The position numbers and the translations under genes were made by a program. A stretch of DNA of 64,000 nt from Strongylocentrotus purpuratus (lineage: Eukaryota > Echinodermata > Echinoidea > Camarodonta > Strongylocentrotidae): positions 1,435,001-1,499,000 of the forward strand of contig NW_022145526.1 in assembly GCF_000002235.5 (NCBI RefSeq), written 5' to 3'. The notes under the pieces are model-generated. The model saw only the letters and a list, made by a program, of their open reading frames with translations. It was not told the origin of the DNA and did not search any database. Each line of letters opens with the position of its first letter. Position 1 is the first letter of the stretch. This document shows, one piece after another, positions 22,101 to 36,098 of the stretch.

Positions 22101-25100
22101 TGTCCTGTAACACGCTGCTTCCCTAGCTGTGTTGTTGGCTCTTGCATTGAGTTCTCTGTCTGCGAAGTGAAAATTAGGTATTTAGTTATGCACTGTTGGC
22201 AAATTGATCATGAGATGGCACTGTGCAATGAAAAGCACTCTATGGCAGAAAGTTCAGCAGTTCAGTATCGCTTTAATGCCAATTTCATGTGTTCATGTCT
22301 TTTTTTTTTTTTATTTCTCCAAGGTGACATCATTCTGTGTGAATGAGAACCCGCGGAGTGGCAGCCCTTTCAGTGTAGAGGTAAGCCTCATTTTGTTTAT
22401 AATACCTGTTTACATGCAACACAAATTTTCTTCCTGTGTCATATTATATATCATGCGATGATATACCAAAGACTACACGATTATTGAACTGTTTCCAGTT
22501 CCGGTATATAATCTCTTGATGTTATTCAGGCATTAAAAGGGATGTTGTTCTGCTAATCAGGGTTGGAAATGGCGTAATTTTGCAAAGCCATTGTGTATTT
22601 CAATGCAAAACTTCCATCATCTGGTGCATTTTTGGGGGGGCCTTGCAAATTTCTCTCTCTCTTCCTCTCTGTCCTAGTTGCGATTCAATCTCAAATTAGC
22701 AATCCCCTATCTCTTATATACATAGTTGCAATTGATCAATCACAAATAAGTTGCAATTGATGTTTAATGTGTATACGATAATTGGTCCATTTCAGGATGT
22801 AAAGTAAAGTAAACTCTCTCTCTCTCTCTCTTTCTCCGACTCTTGCTCTCTCCCTCTTCTTCCTCTCTCTCTCCCTCTCTCTCTCTCTTCCTCTCTCTCT
22901 CCTCTCTTCATCATTACTCAGATTGCCGTAGCCACAAAGAGACGCTTGGTGCAGGTCTACTCAGTCACAGAAGATAAGATGGTTCTAGTCAAAGATGTAT
23001 CAATACCAGATATGCCCGTCAATGTGGTGAGTAGATGACTTGGCATTGACAAATATTCAAATAGTAATCAACAAATTACATTCTGTATCATATCTTGATT
23101 TGTTTTGTATAAACTAAAATGACAATTGAATTTATATTCTACATGACAATCTCAAATCTAAAAACAACAGGTGGTATTTTTTATTCATAGATCTGTTCTA
23201 CCAATTTGAATTGTGATTTGATTCTAAGTTGTCGGTCCTAGGTACAAAGTTGTAAGAATATCAATGATGCTACTAATACAGATTTGTTGGGGAAAGAATG
23301 TTGTATTAATCAATTTCTATTGTCCGGCAACTTACTTGTATAAGCTCCCTCAAACAATTGACCCTACCGCAAATACAATGTTTGACAGTAGATAGCGACC
23401 TCCCTCCCACACGGCGCAGGTAAGCACATGCGCAGATAGGATACTGGGGAAGATGATTAAAGACGAGGTTTCTTTCGGCTACCATAGAGAATCTACAGCA
23501 ATGTCAACTAATTCCTTATTGTACTAAACTATTGTTCAGGTTTCATGAACTCCCCAGATAATTTGATGAGATCTGTGTAGGTACCATCATAATCTGTTGA
23601 TTGTATTCTATTGGCTTCGAAAATATCATTTTCTATCAGAGTTTTGAGAGAAGTTGTTAAGTTCTTGTCCCATTGTATTTGTATTGGCACCGGAAAATGC
23701 CTTTACTAAATATACCCTTGGCTGGTGCTGCCCTCTATGGCTTAATACCGTAGTAGCGGTAGCAAGAGTCAACTACGTTGTCTATGTTGAACCAAGTTTA
23801 ACTTGGTCCAACCTGATGAATTCTTGGCTCAGCAACTTTCAATATTCTCTTCCACAGGGTATTGATTCATTCTGTGTCTGTGTTGCCCTTAGCAACCAGT
23901 ACATCCTGGCAAACTATGACACAGGTCAAATCACTGACCTCTTCCCCGTGGAGACGGAGCATACCACACCAATCATCAAGAGAGTCGGAAGGGTAGGTTT
24001 TAAATATGTTAATTAGGTCTTGAATTCTCTTGCTTACTTCAGTCAAAAATATGATTATTTTATTCAGTTTAGGCCTTGTTAAAGAAGACAACTTTGTGTT
24101 TTATATGAGTTTTGTTGGTCAGGTACTTCATCGTAAATGTAAGAAGGCTAGCTAGCAGACTTATGTCAATCGATTTTAAAAGTCTTGTGCGGGTGGCGTT
24201 GGATATTGTAAGCAAATCGGATAGTGGTGAGCAATTAAATTATGATAAGCACTAAAAGATCTCTGTTAAATTGAAGAGGAGGTATTGTAAAAAAATAAAA
24301 ATAATAATCATAAAAAATACTTATATGTCATGGTGAGTAAATCCCACTTATACAACTCCAAAGCCTAAAAGAGCTCCCGCAATCAGATTTTGTTTTAAAC
24401 CAATATTACGTTTAGGTGAATTTTTAAATTAAATTGCCTTGTACATTGGGTTTGTTGGTATTTTCCTAAATACTCATGTTTTTTGTAATGTTTCCTAGAT
24501 TGTGATTTAAATGCGAGCCTTTCTTTATTTATTGCTTTCTACACATTATCACATGTGTCCATGTAGAAGGAGTTTTAAGTTGCATTTAGTGTATTGTATC
24601 ATCCGAGCATATTTTTGTATTTGTCTTTCTTTGCATTTACTAGATTTAATAACATTAGCAAAACATGTTGATGAGTGCGTGTCTGCTTGTATTTCCTACC
24701 TTCTTCATATAGGAGGAGTTTTTACTAGCAGGGCCCGGTGCTCTTGGTATGTTTGTAACGTCAGGAGGTATGTCCCAGAGGCCACCTTTGAAGTGGGCGG
24801 AGTCTGTATGCGCTGTCAGTTACACATTCCCGTATGTGGTAGCATTGGATGATGAGTTTCTTACAGTTCACAGGTAAACAAATTTTCTTTTTCTCCTTTT
24901 TGTTTCTTCTTCTTCTTCTTCTTCTTCTTCTTCTTCTTCTTCTCCTTTTCTTTCTTCTTCTTCTCATTCTCTTCTTCTTCTTCTTCTTTCTTTTCTTCTT
25001 CTTCTCTTTCTTCTTCTTCTCTTTCTTCTTCTTCTTCTTCTTCTTCTTCTTCTTCTTCTTCTTCTTCTTCTTCTTCTTCCTCCTCTTCCTCTTCCTCTTC

Positions 25101-25126
25101 TTCTTCTTCTTCTTCTTCTTCTTCTT

Positions 25127-25157
<31 letters not shown>

Positions 25158-28100
25158 ATATTATTATTATCATTATAATTTTGTTCTTCTCTTCTGTCAC
25201 TTTATTGTAATTATCCCTGTGTTGTATTTCTCTTGATTCTTCCTCTTAAAAGTGGTGTTTCCTTTCTAATTTTTAATTCTAATCTACTTGAATTAGCCCT
25301 TTTTTGTACTTGTTGTGCTTCCTTTTGAAATGTTCAATTTCAATTTCTTGTTTCTATTTCTTTCCCTCTTTTTATTGGGATTAGATTCTTGTAAGTAATT
25401 TCGGTCTCATCTGTTGACAATATACAACATACTTACATATTGAATATTTGGATTAAAGTCAACACAGCCTGAACAGTTAAAATGTCCCTTTCTATCTCTT
25501 TACCCCACCCCTCATGTCAAATGAAATAACCCTATCAACTCTTTGCTCTCTCATTCATCAGTGTGTTGGACCAGCAGCAGAAGCAGACCATTCCATTCCA
25601 AGGAGGGAAGTTGTTGGGTGACTTTGAGGGGAAGATGTTTGTGGCTTCCAATAAAGAGGTCTATGCATTGGTTCCTCTGCCAGTGGAGAAACAGGTATAG
25701 AAATGCAACTGGTCAAGGGTCACCATTTTTTTACCAGATTTTCTGAAATAATGTAATTTCTTTCAAAATAATCAAGTGATTAAAATTAGCATTAATGAGC
25801 TCTCTTTGCTGACTCGGCAAATGCCAACTATGTAGTATGAGTAGCGCCTAGGCCCAAACTGCCCATTCTCTGTACGTTTTTAGCATGTTGGCTTTGAAAT
25901 TGAAATGGTATAGTTAGGAGGATTTTTCAAATAAAACATGTACCTGTAAACAACGAAAAGAATGTAAATCAATTTCTAATGGTAGTCATAATCTGAATTT
26001 AATTTAATTTTTTTCACGAAAACTTCTGTGTATTACATATCGAAAATAACTGTAGTTCTAATTGTTGTAGAAAAATTGGCGACATGAAAAGCGTGAAGAA
26101 GAAAAAAATCTAAATGAGGGGCTTCAAAGTGAATTCATTATTTTAGTTGTCTTTTCTTTTTTCCTGTTTTCACATCAGGTCCAAGCGTTACTTGCCGACA
26201 AACGAGTGGAAGAAGCATTAAACCTTGCAAAGAACTACCGGAAAGCTGGACTTGGGAAGGATAAGTTTCTGCAGGTAATGGAATCTTACTCTATTTTGTT
26301 GTTAAAGGGATCTGGTAACTTTGTCTCAGATTCTGAAACAAAATCCTGGATTTAGCTTATGCTGCAATGACAATTATAAACCTTTAGGTCAGTCAGGAAC
26401 CCCATGAGTTTTACAAGCCGATCGCCTGTCTGATTATCAAGATAATTATGATTGTAAATCGAAACCAAAGTTTGTATTTGCCAAACTGTTCCATAACACT
26501 ACCGAGTATGGTAAAACCAGTCACTTAATTTTTTTTACTTTTTTGAGACACTTCTTGATCATTTTGAAGGTTGATTTTTTTTTTTGCTTCAATATTACAC
26601 CATATCACAGACACTGATAACACGTAGGGCCATGAATCTCTGACTTAACATTGTTAAACAATCCCTTTAAATTAGAGTATTTAAACCAATGAAACCATTC
26701 AGCAATGTTTCATTTTTGTATCATTACACAGATAAAAACAATGTGATGCAAGGTTGTGGCATATTAAGATTCAATACATTTCATCCAAACTTCCTGTTCA
26801 CTACCAAAACTCTACATGACCTTTGACCTACACGTTTCATTTTCTTATAGATGTATAACCACATACAGCAGCAGGCAGGATTCATCCAGTTCGCTCAGCT
26901 TAATTTCGCTGATTCCATGGAGTTGTTCAAGGAAGCTAAGCTTGATGTGAGAGAGGTAAGAAAAGGGGAGCAGCTAATCGAAGCATTTTTATGATTTTAT
27001 TTAATATTTTAATGCTATATCATGTGCCTGTTAAATTGTCTTATATCTGTAATTAAAGGAAAATTGATCTGTCTGATCAATTATGCCCCCCAAATTCCTA
27101 TGTATAGTGGTCCTAATTAAGGTTTCTTCAAATTGGTGGAACCTACATAAGATATACATGTACCACTATTTGATATGGAAAATAGTGTCTTTTAAAAATT
27201 TTCATATTAATTAATTCATTCCTATGATAATGTGTCTCTTGTGCCATATTTTTGTTCTAGATGACTACTTTGTGATGTAATTAGAGTCAAACCTGGTAGC
27301 AGCCACCTGTCTTCAAAGACCACTTTTGTTGTCTCCCTTTCACTGTACATGTATTATCAATAAAGTGATATTTTAAAAATATAATCAATCTCATTCTATG
27401 GAACAGTTGATCTGCCTGTATCCAAACCTACTGCCCTCGAACTCCAACTTCCATCGGGCCATCCCACCGCTTCACGACTTCGCGGATATCAGTCAGGTTG
27501 TCCGAGGTAAGCCTGACAAGGTGGCGGAGTGCAAGCAATTCCTTATGGACTTCCTAGAAGACGTGAGGGATACTGACCTAGCAGTCGGCATGAAACTGGT
27601 AAAGTGTTCTTGAGAGTTTTGTATATTGAGGTTCACCCCTCTCTCTCTCATACATTCTCTTTCACTCTCATTTTCTCTCACTGCTGTTTTTCTTATGCTG
27701 TAGACTTGTCTATAGATATGTATTATTTCCTTCTTTAAAAAGGTATAATCTCCTATTTGGCATTTTCTTTATTTTGTGTTTTATTTCTTTGGCAATTTAT
27801 TACCCATGTCATATATGCATAACTGCTGCTTTTCCTAACCATCTTATCATTTTCTCCCCCACCCCCCCCCCCCCCCTCTTTCTCTCTCTCTCTCTCTCCC
27901 TCTCTTTCTCCACTCTCTCTCCCACTCTCTCTCTCTCTCTCTGTCTTGTTCCTTTCTCTCACTTTCCCCTTTCTCTTTCTCTCCCTCTCTTTCTGTCTTC
28001 CCTTCTCTCTTCCCCATCTCTTTCCTCTCTATCCTCTCTCTCTCTTTCTCTCTCTCCCCTTAATCTTCCTCTCTATCCCCCTTCTCTCACCGCTCTCCCT

Positions 28101-31100
28101 CTCTCTCCCCTCAATCTTTTTCCCCTCCTGCCTTTTCTTCCTCTTTCATGTCCTCTTTGTCTCTCACTCTCCCCCTCTCTCCCCTCCCCCTCCTCCTCCC
28201 CCTCCCTCTCTCTCTCATATCAGGAGGTTGATACTGCACTGCTGAAGCTCTACGCCGAGTCCAACCCCACCAAACTGATCACCCTCATCTCAACCGAGCA
28301 CTCCTGCGACCCTGAAGACAGCCGTGAATACCTGCAGGGATTCAGTCGTCACCATGCCCTGGCTCTCCTCCACAGATACCAGGGTGATAGCGAGCAAGCC
28401 ATGGTCCTATGGGCAAGGTAACTTCCTCTATGTCTTTGCAGAGCCAATGAACTGATTAGATTTTGAGGTCACAAGGTCAAAGGTCACAGGGCTCATTATG
28501 TATGCAAAAATAGTTTGTGATTACACTATCATTAGAACCGATGACAGATTACCATCAAACCCGAGACATGTATGTATATTGCAGAGTCAATGAACTGATT
28601 AGATTTTGGGGTCATGAGGTCAAAGATCTAAGGGTCAACCATGTATATGAAAAATCGCATATAATCACGATATTCTGAGAACCTTTTAATGGATTACAAT
28701 CAAACTTGAATTTTAAAAATAGCTTTTGTTTTGGTTTGTAAAATTGCTCCATGGTGGAGGCATCATCTAGTTTTCTATGACTTAAAGCAATGCTGAATTG
28801 ATGAACTTCCTGCCCTAGCATTTCATGGTCAACTTACAGACAGACGTAACCCATTGCCTAATTTTCCTCTTCGCAGCTATAGACAGAGGACACAATGCGA
28901 GAACCAACAGCGCAGCTAGGGAGGCAGCGAGTTACGGGACCATGCTGCTACAGCTGACCTGAGATGACGCTAGAGGGGATGCTTATATTACAGTGTGGCT
29001 TTAAAAATAATTTTTACATCAATTAATGCTAATGCTTCTTGTTTTTGCCAATGATTAGTGTAACATACACATGTTCTATTTACTTTTTAAACGTTTATGT
29101 TATTTGTCATGGTACCTTTAGATTAGCTGATGGAGATGCTACAGATGAAACCTTCCCTGGATTAGGGTTTGTCATTGATTTCTTATCAAGGTGAGATTCC
29201 TTCCTATTTATCTTAAAGACACATTGTTTGTTTTATTTATTCACCATGTAAAAAAATTGTTTACAGATGATGAAATTCAGTGGGTTACATCGATATAATA
29301 CATAGTAGGAACAGTGCATAAACAAAATGTTTGAAGCGCAACGTCCCTAAGATAACATATCTGGTAGTTATTAGGTTTAAATAGTGGTGGGTTCTAGGAC
29401 ACCTACCACCTGGACAACCACCCTCCGGATAACCACTGTCTAGGGCAACTACCCCCTAGGACGACTATCTCCAGACAACTACCCCTTAGGGCAACTAGAC
29501 TCTAGGACAACTAGCCTCTAGGACAACTACCCCTTAGGACAACTACCCTCTAGGATGACTAGGACGACTACTGGGGCGTAGTTGTCCTAGGGGGGTAGTC
29601 GTCCTATAGGGTAGTTGTCCTAGAGGGTGGTTATCTTAGGGGTAGTTGTCCTAGAGGGTGGTTGCCCTATGGAGTAGTTGTCCTAGAGGGTGGTTTTCTT
29701 TGAGGAGGTTATCCAGGGGGAGGGGGGTGGTTGTCCTGGGGTTAGGTGTCCGGATACGATAGTGATGGGCTCTTATGGGAAATTTTAACACCATTTAGGC
29801 GTTTGCCCAATAACAGGACAGGTGCTGTCAATCACCAGGATTAGCCTTCAGTTTTATGACCAACAGGCTTTATGTAAATCTCTGCATTTTCCACCAATCG
29901 CCTTATATGGAAAAGTCATTATCTTACATTTCCATCACCCATTGACTCTCTGATAGACCGGGGGTATTTCTTGATGGGACCACGGGTTTGCTGTGTGCGA
30001 GACTTGTTCACCCATAAATGGTAGTTTCACCAAGTCTGCTATCAGCGAATATTGACCTACTGCACATGGAAACTGACAAACAATTCTCCCTTTGATAGAC
30101 CACTTCGGAGATAGCACACGTACAAATGACTCCCAAATATCCACAGATCTTTTCAACATAGAGAGGTCCCATGTTGGGTAATTTTTGAATGATTACTGCC
30201 AAAGTAATGGGGGTGCTTCATGAATATCTTTTCTTTGCCCTCTTGAAAAGAATATGTCCACCTGTATATCATAGAATGCTCTATCGTCGCATAAATGAAA
30301 AATGATACCATAACTTGAATGAATGTGTACATGTATCCATGGAGTTTATGCTCTGTGTCTTCTCATGCGAAGATCATATCTCCGAAAATGCTTATTTATT
30401 TGCATCTTCTCCCATTTCAATCACGCTTTATTACAATGATTACCATTATCTGTAGTATCACCAATCTTGAATGTATTTTTATTTGGACTTGTAAGAAAGT
30501 ACAGTCAAACCTGTCTACAGCGACCGCCCAAGGGAAACACAAAAGTGTTCTTTGTAGACAGGTGGTCTCTGTAGACAAGTTCCTTTAGTACATGTTTCAA
30601 CAAGAAACCATTTCCAAGTGAAACAAAAAATGAGGTCTTTGTAGACAGGTGGTCTTTGTAGACAGGTGGTCACTAAAGCAGGTTTGACTGTACTTGTACC
30701 TGAAAATGTGGTTCACATTAATGAACAAGAAGGCAATGGAAATAAACATTTCCAATAACATGGAAACTGACCTCCATCTCCCTTTTAATGTAGCTTATCT
30801 GACCATGAGCTGGTGTGGAGATATGTAGACTGGGCCATGAGAAAAGAACCAGAGAACGCTACTAAGGTAAAGACCAAAAATATTTTGTGGCGATGCTGGT
30901 GGTTTGGTGGTGGTGATGGTGTTGGTGGCGGTGATGATGATAATGTTGACGATGACCATGGTATTGATGATGGTGGTGGTGATGGTGATGATGATGATGA
31001 CGGTGACAATTGTATTGATGGTTGTGATGATTTTGGTGATGGTGTTGGTGGTGATGATATTAATGGTGATGGTGGTGATGCTGGTGGTGGTGATGATGAT

Positions 31101-34100
31101 AATGTTGACAATGGTATAGGTTATGGTGGTTATGATGGTGTTGATGCTGGGGATGGCAGTGGTAATAATGATAATGATGGTGGTGGCACTTTAAGTGTTT
31201 AAAATGGTGATGAAGATGATGATAGTGGAGATGAAGATAAAAGTGAAGACGATGATAAAAGTGATTATGCTTTTAATACTGAGGATTTTGCTGCTACTGT
31301 TGATGATGATGGTGGATAACACCTACATGTATATTAACATATTTATAAAGAATGTGCACCAATGATGGAGATGTTGATGATGTTGACGATTGCGGTGATG
31401 ATTGTGATGATGATTGTGTTAATAATGTTTATGATGATATAAGTGATTTTCATGATTGTGATGATGATGTTGACCAACTTTATCTTTTTCTCCAGATTTT
31501 CACTGAGAGACCTGAGAATGAGCCAGTGAGTGAGCGGATGAGGCCAGATGTGATCATAGACTATCTTCATGCCTACCCTAGGGCTGTCATTCGATACCTG
31601 GAACATCTCGTCTTTGTCAAGAAAATGGAGGTATGATTTTCAATGAAAAGATTTTATTATGAAGGGGTGACAAAGGGTGAAACTAATCAATGTAAATCTG
31701 GATCTTATCCTCCTGTTGGTTTCATTTATCTTTTCTCTCTCTCCTTTTCTCCTCCACTTTCCCTCAATCCGGACTCACTTCCAAAATAGTTAGTGGTTGT
31801 AATAGTTGTAGCCCTGCCATAGGCTTAAAGGCATCTACATAGTGATGACAGTTTGCTTTAACCTGGATGCTAAGAAAGCATAAGTAAGCAGCAAAGGACC
31901 ATCAGCTATAAGTCTTCTTCTAGGGACTTGGTAGTGAGGATTAGGGTCTTAAAGGCATCATTTAACAATGTTAAATCTGAGATGCATGGCCCTACGTGTT
32001 TTCAGTGTCTTTGATATGGTGTAATATTGAAGCCCTAAAAAAATTGCGCTTTAAAATGATCATGAAGTGCCTCAAAAAAGTAAACATCTTTGAGTGACCG
32101 GTTTTACCATACTCGTTTTCCCCAATAGACTGTAGTGTTACAAAAACCGTTAGGAAAACGCAAAATTTGATTTTGATTTCCAATCATGAATATCTTGGTA
32201 ATCAGACAGGCGATTGGCTTGTAAAAGTCATGGGGTTCCTGACTGACCAAAAGTTTATAGTTATGATTGCAGCATGAGCTAAATCCAGGATTGTGTTTCA
32301 AAATCTGAGACAGAGTTACCGGATCCATTTAATCCCAGAAGCATCTGATTATTGCAGGCAATTGGTTTATGAAAATATTTCTCTTTGTTTAATTTCGTTG
32401 TTATTGTTGTTTGTATGTTTGGTGTTGCCTTTAATAGTGGATTATATTTAAGCATGTCATTTAAAACTTTGGTAGAAGATCATGTTATCCAAAATACTTA
32501 ATTTTTGTCCCTGTGTGAGTTTATGTAACACTCAACTATTTTTTTTCAAAATTTCAAAATGCTATAAACCCTACTCTACTCTCTGATTATAAGGGAATTA
32601 ATTTTCTTAAGAACTATCTAATTCTTCATTATTTAAAATAAATTTATTACTTACCGGTAGACTTGAGTGTTTTATCATCCATATTATTGTGAAATTGCTT
32701 TTTAAAAATTCTATGGAAAACTACTGCAATGTACATTCAGACTGTGACCTCTAATGAGACTTCCTCTTCACGTCAGCTATTGTGCTCTAAATCCACAGAA
32801 TTTGGGTTTTTTGAGGGAGAAAAAACCACAGACAAAAACATCAAATTGAGGGTTTTGGGATAATGATTGGCTTCGCTTGACCAGGAGACGATGAACTTGT
32901 GTACAGTTTGCTTTTGTGTTCTGTCGCTGGGCGCTGAGCCGTGGTTTGAGCTGCGGGGATGGAATTTGAATAATATGTTCAAGTAGAGTTATGCTTAGGA
33001 TCTGTGGGAGGCAAGGGAGAGGGTCGGGTCATAGGTCAAGGGTCAAGGGTTGATGCTGTGTAGAGCTTCGAGTGCTTTTTTAAAAAGGGGGAGGCGTGAT
33101 GGCTCAGTGGTAGAGCAGTGGTCTCATAACCAGGAGGTCCCGGGTTCGAAATCGAGTTGTGCGCTAGTGCCCTTTGGCAAGCGCTTAGAGACATTTGTAT
33201 TAAGCGCTATATACAAATTAAATATTATTATTATTATCCTCATGACCACGTCCCTAGGAGAGGGCTTAAAGCTGACGGTCCCGTTACTTTTGCTTTACTA
33301 GTATCCAGGTTAAAGCAAACCATCATCAATATAGAACTATGACTTAAAGCGATACAACGTTCTGACCCTTTTACCAGTTTTGAGACTATTTGAATGAATA
33401 GATCGAGAACAAGAGTTACAGGAAAGTGTAGACGGGTGATACTGAGAAGCTTATATCTTTAAAAAATGTAAACCCCCTGAATATTGGAAGAAACTTTAAA
33501 AAGGAACCTTTATGGATCGTAATTGCAGGTTTGAATACATCCTGAATGAGAATAAAAGCAACTTACATAATATGAGTGGACTAGTGGCCACACCCGTTCA
33601 CACTTACTTGAAATAGGGCCTAAATAGGGCCTGCGCTGAAGCCAAGTCCGACTTGGGTCCCATGTGCAAGGTCTAATTTCATATCTTAGTTTCTTTATCA
33701 ATATTATTCCTTAACTGTAAACCCATTTCGGTTATGCAATACATGTAAGTTTTTAAGGTTGATTTTCGAAAGGCCAGCTATGCTTGTTTTGGGTGGCCTC
33801 TACAATTACTTCATAGCATGTCGATACAACAACTTTTGTTTTCTTTTTTTTTCAATTGATTTTCCAAAGTCTACCTTTACTTGAATTATTTATATTTGGT
33901 AATCTGTACACTTTAAAGCCTGTCTGTACTAGTTTGGCCAGAAGGGATTAGATCACCCAGCTTGGTCACTGACAGGTGGTTATATCATCAACTAAGTTCT
34001 CAATTAACATAAGAAAAAGAGGATCATGGGGGACCAACAGGCACCACTTACTTTAGGCATTGTTTTCTATATAGAGAGAGCAAGTAGCTACAAGTAGTAC

Positions 34101-34892
34101 AGTGGGGTTTTAAATATTGTATGTCAATACAACAGTTTTTTCCTTTTTTATGAATAATGTCAGAACACCCTTTGAGGGTGTTAACACACCACGGTACAAG
34201 GAACCAGATGAATTATAATTTGTCAAAGTACAAATGCTTCAAATCTAGATTTCTTTATCTCGTGTATCTGTCTTCTCTCACACAATGCCTATGACATTTT
34301 CACTCAATCAATGTAGCTTGGAAACATATTGTGCTCAAATTTCCAACATTTAGTGGAATGCCGTCACGTTCAAACATGTTTTTTTTCAAACAGTAGATTT
34401 GTTAATGTTGACAAAGGTCAAAATCTGCTGTTCAGATATTCTACTTCCTCTTCTTCTAAAAATAATTCTATCATTTAAATGTATTTATAGATGTGAATAT
34501 TGCTTACACAACTTTAGTCTACCTTTTTCCTTTCATCTCATTCCCTCTTTCTCTATTTCTCTTTCTTTTTCTCTCTTTCTCTTTCTCTCTTTCTCTTTTT
34601 CTCTTTCTTTATTTCTCTTTTCTTCTCTTCTCTTTTTCTTTTCTGTCTTTCTTTCTTTCTCTTGCTCTATTTCTCGTCCTTTCTCTTTTTCTCTCTTTCT
34701 CTCTTTCTCTTTCTATCTTTCTTGTTCTCTTGTTTTCTATTTCTCTATACTTTCTTTCTCTTCTCTTTTTCTCTTTCTCTGTCTCTTGTTCTCTCTTTGC
34801 CTTTCAGTCAATCACTTTCTTACTCTTAGCTCTATTTCTCCTCACCTTTTATCTTTTCCCTCTACATCATTCTCCCTCCCCCTCTCTCTCTA

Positions 34893-34930
<38 letters not shown>

Positions 34931-36060
34931 CCTCTCCCTCTCCCATCAGTTACCTCCATCTGTACTTTTATATCTCTTTCCTTACATATATTTAATATCA
35001 CATGTCTAGGTTTACTGATGCAATGATTTTTTTTTTTGTTGTATTTTTATCTTTCTCTTTTTACTACATTTCTTTTGTACATTCTGACAATTGACATCCA
35101 TTTGTAGATATAGAATTATTCTATTTTCAAACTAACGCCTTCAGCCAGTGCTGCTGGTCAGTTCTTATATACCAGTAAATACAATATGTAAGTAAAAACA
35201 CAAATAAATGTCAGGGGACATTCATCTGAAATTTGAGACATGGTCCACCACGCAATTACTCCATGATAGATATCCTGAATCAACCAATTTAAAGGTTCAA
35301 GGTTTATTTATTTTTCTCACATAGATTCAAGCATTAACATTAACATTTACAGAGTTAGAGTAGACAAGGGGATTCATCAAGCACAGCTTGTAAATTGGGT
35401 CACCTTTGTCAATGAAAGACAAGTTATTATGATAAAAATAATAATGCTCAGTTTTTATATAGCGCTTATTACAATCACTAAGCCCTTCCAAACATAAAAT
35501 CAAGAAAGAATGTATCTACAACTCAATTATTTATACCTTAATATTACCTTTACCAAGTTTTGTAATTTTTAGAGTATGTGAACAATTGATTTGTCCTGAT
35601 TTATGTTTCTTGCGGATGTGACATATTGAAGCTTACATCTAAAAGTATTCAGCAAAGGCCCTAATCCAACCAGTCCACCTTCTATTCTTGAGTTACTACC
35701 CCAAAAACCAAAAAACATAACATTTACAGGGGGTGTGAATAATTCAGTTGTTTACTGTAAACACACCCATATGTCAAGTCAGAATAACTTCATGATAGTT
35801 TTTCTCTTCCAAAGTCATTTTCAAAGTCAGAATTTACCATGCCCTTTAAAGCGTATCTGCCACAGTTTACAGAAGGGATTAGACTGCCCTGCAAGGTCAT
35901 TGGACAGGTGGTTATCTCATCAACTCAGCTCTCAGTTAACATAAGAAAAAGAGGATCATGGGGGACCAATGGTCACCGATTAGGCATGGTTTGTTATATA
36001 GAGGGCGCAAGTAGCTACAAGTAGTGTAGTGGGCCTTTAAAGATACTACTACTACCAGTA

Positions 36061-36098
<38 letters not shown>

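Noticed and set aside
24849-25200. Long Phe/Leu frame on plus and Arg-rich frame on minus
   Set aside because: Both are translations of the CTT/GAA microsatellite.
27774-28421. 215-residue frame before exon 14
   Set aside because: Only its last 64 codons are coding; the rest is the CT-rich polypyrimidine tract.
28860-28985. An extra TGFBRAP1 exon after CTCTTCGCAG
   Set aside because: The translation has no match to the family, and exons 14 and 15 join in phase without it.
30813-31202. Gly/Asp-rich 129-residue frame
   Set aside because: It starts in real exon 16 but continues past the donor into GAT/GGT simple repeat; the exon boundary is supported by homology and phase.
33090-33160. A tRNA gene
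   Set aside because: A- and B-box and a CAT loop are present, but the acceptor stem does not pair and a SINE body and tail follow.
34399-35026. Ser/Leu/Phe-rich frames
   Set aside because: Products of the CTTT-rich tract with no conserved motif.
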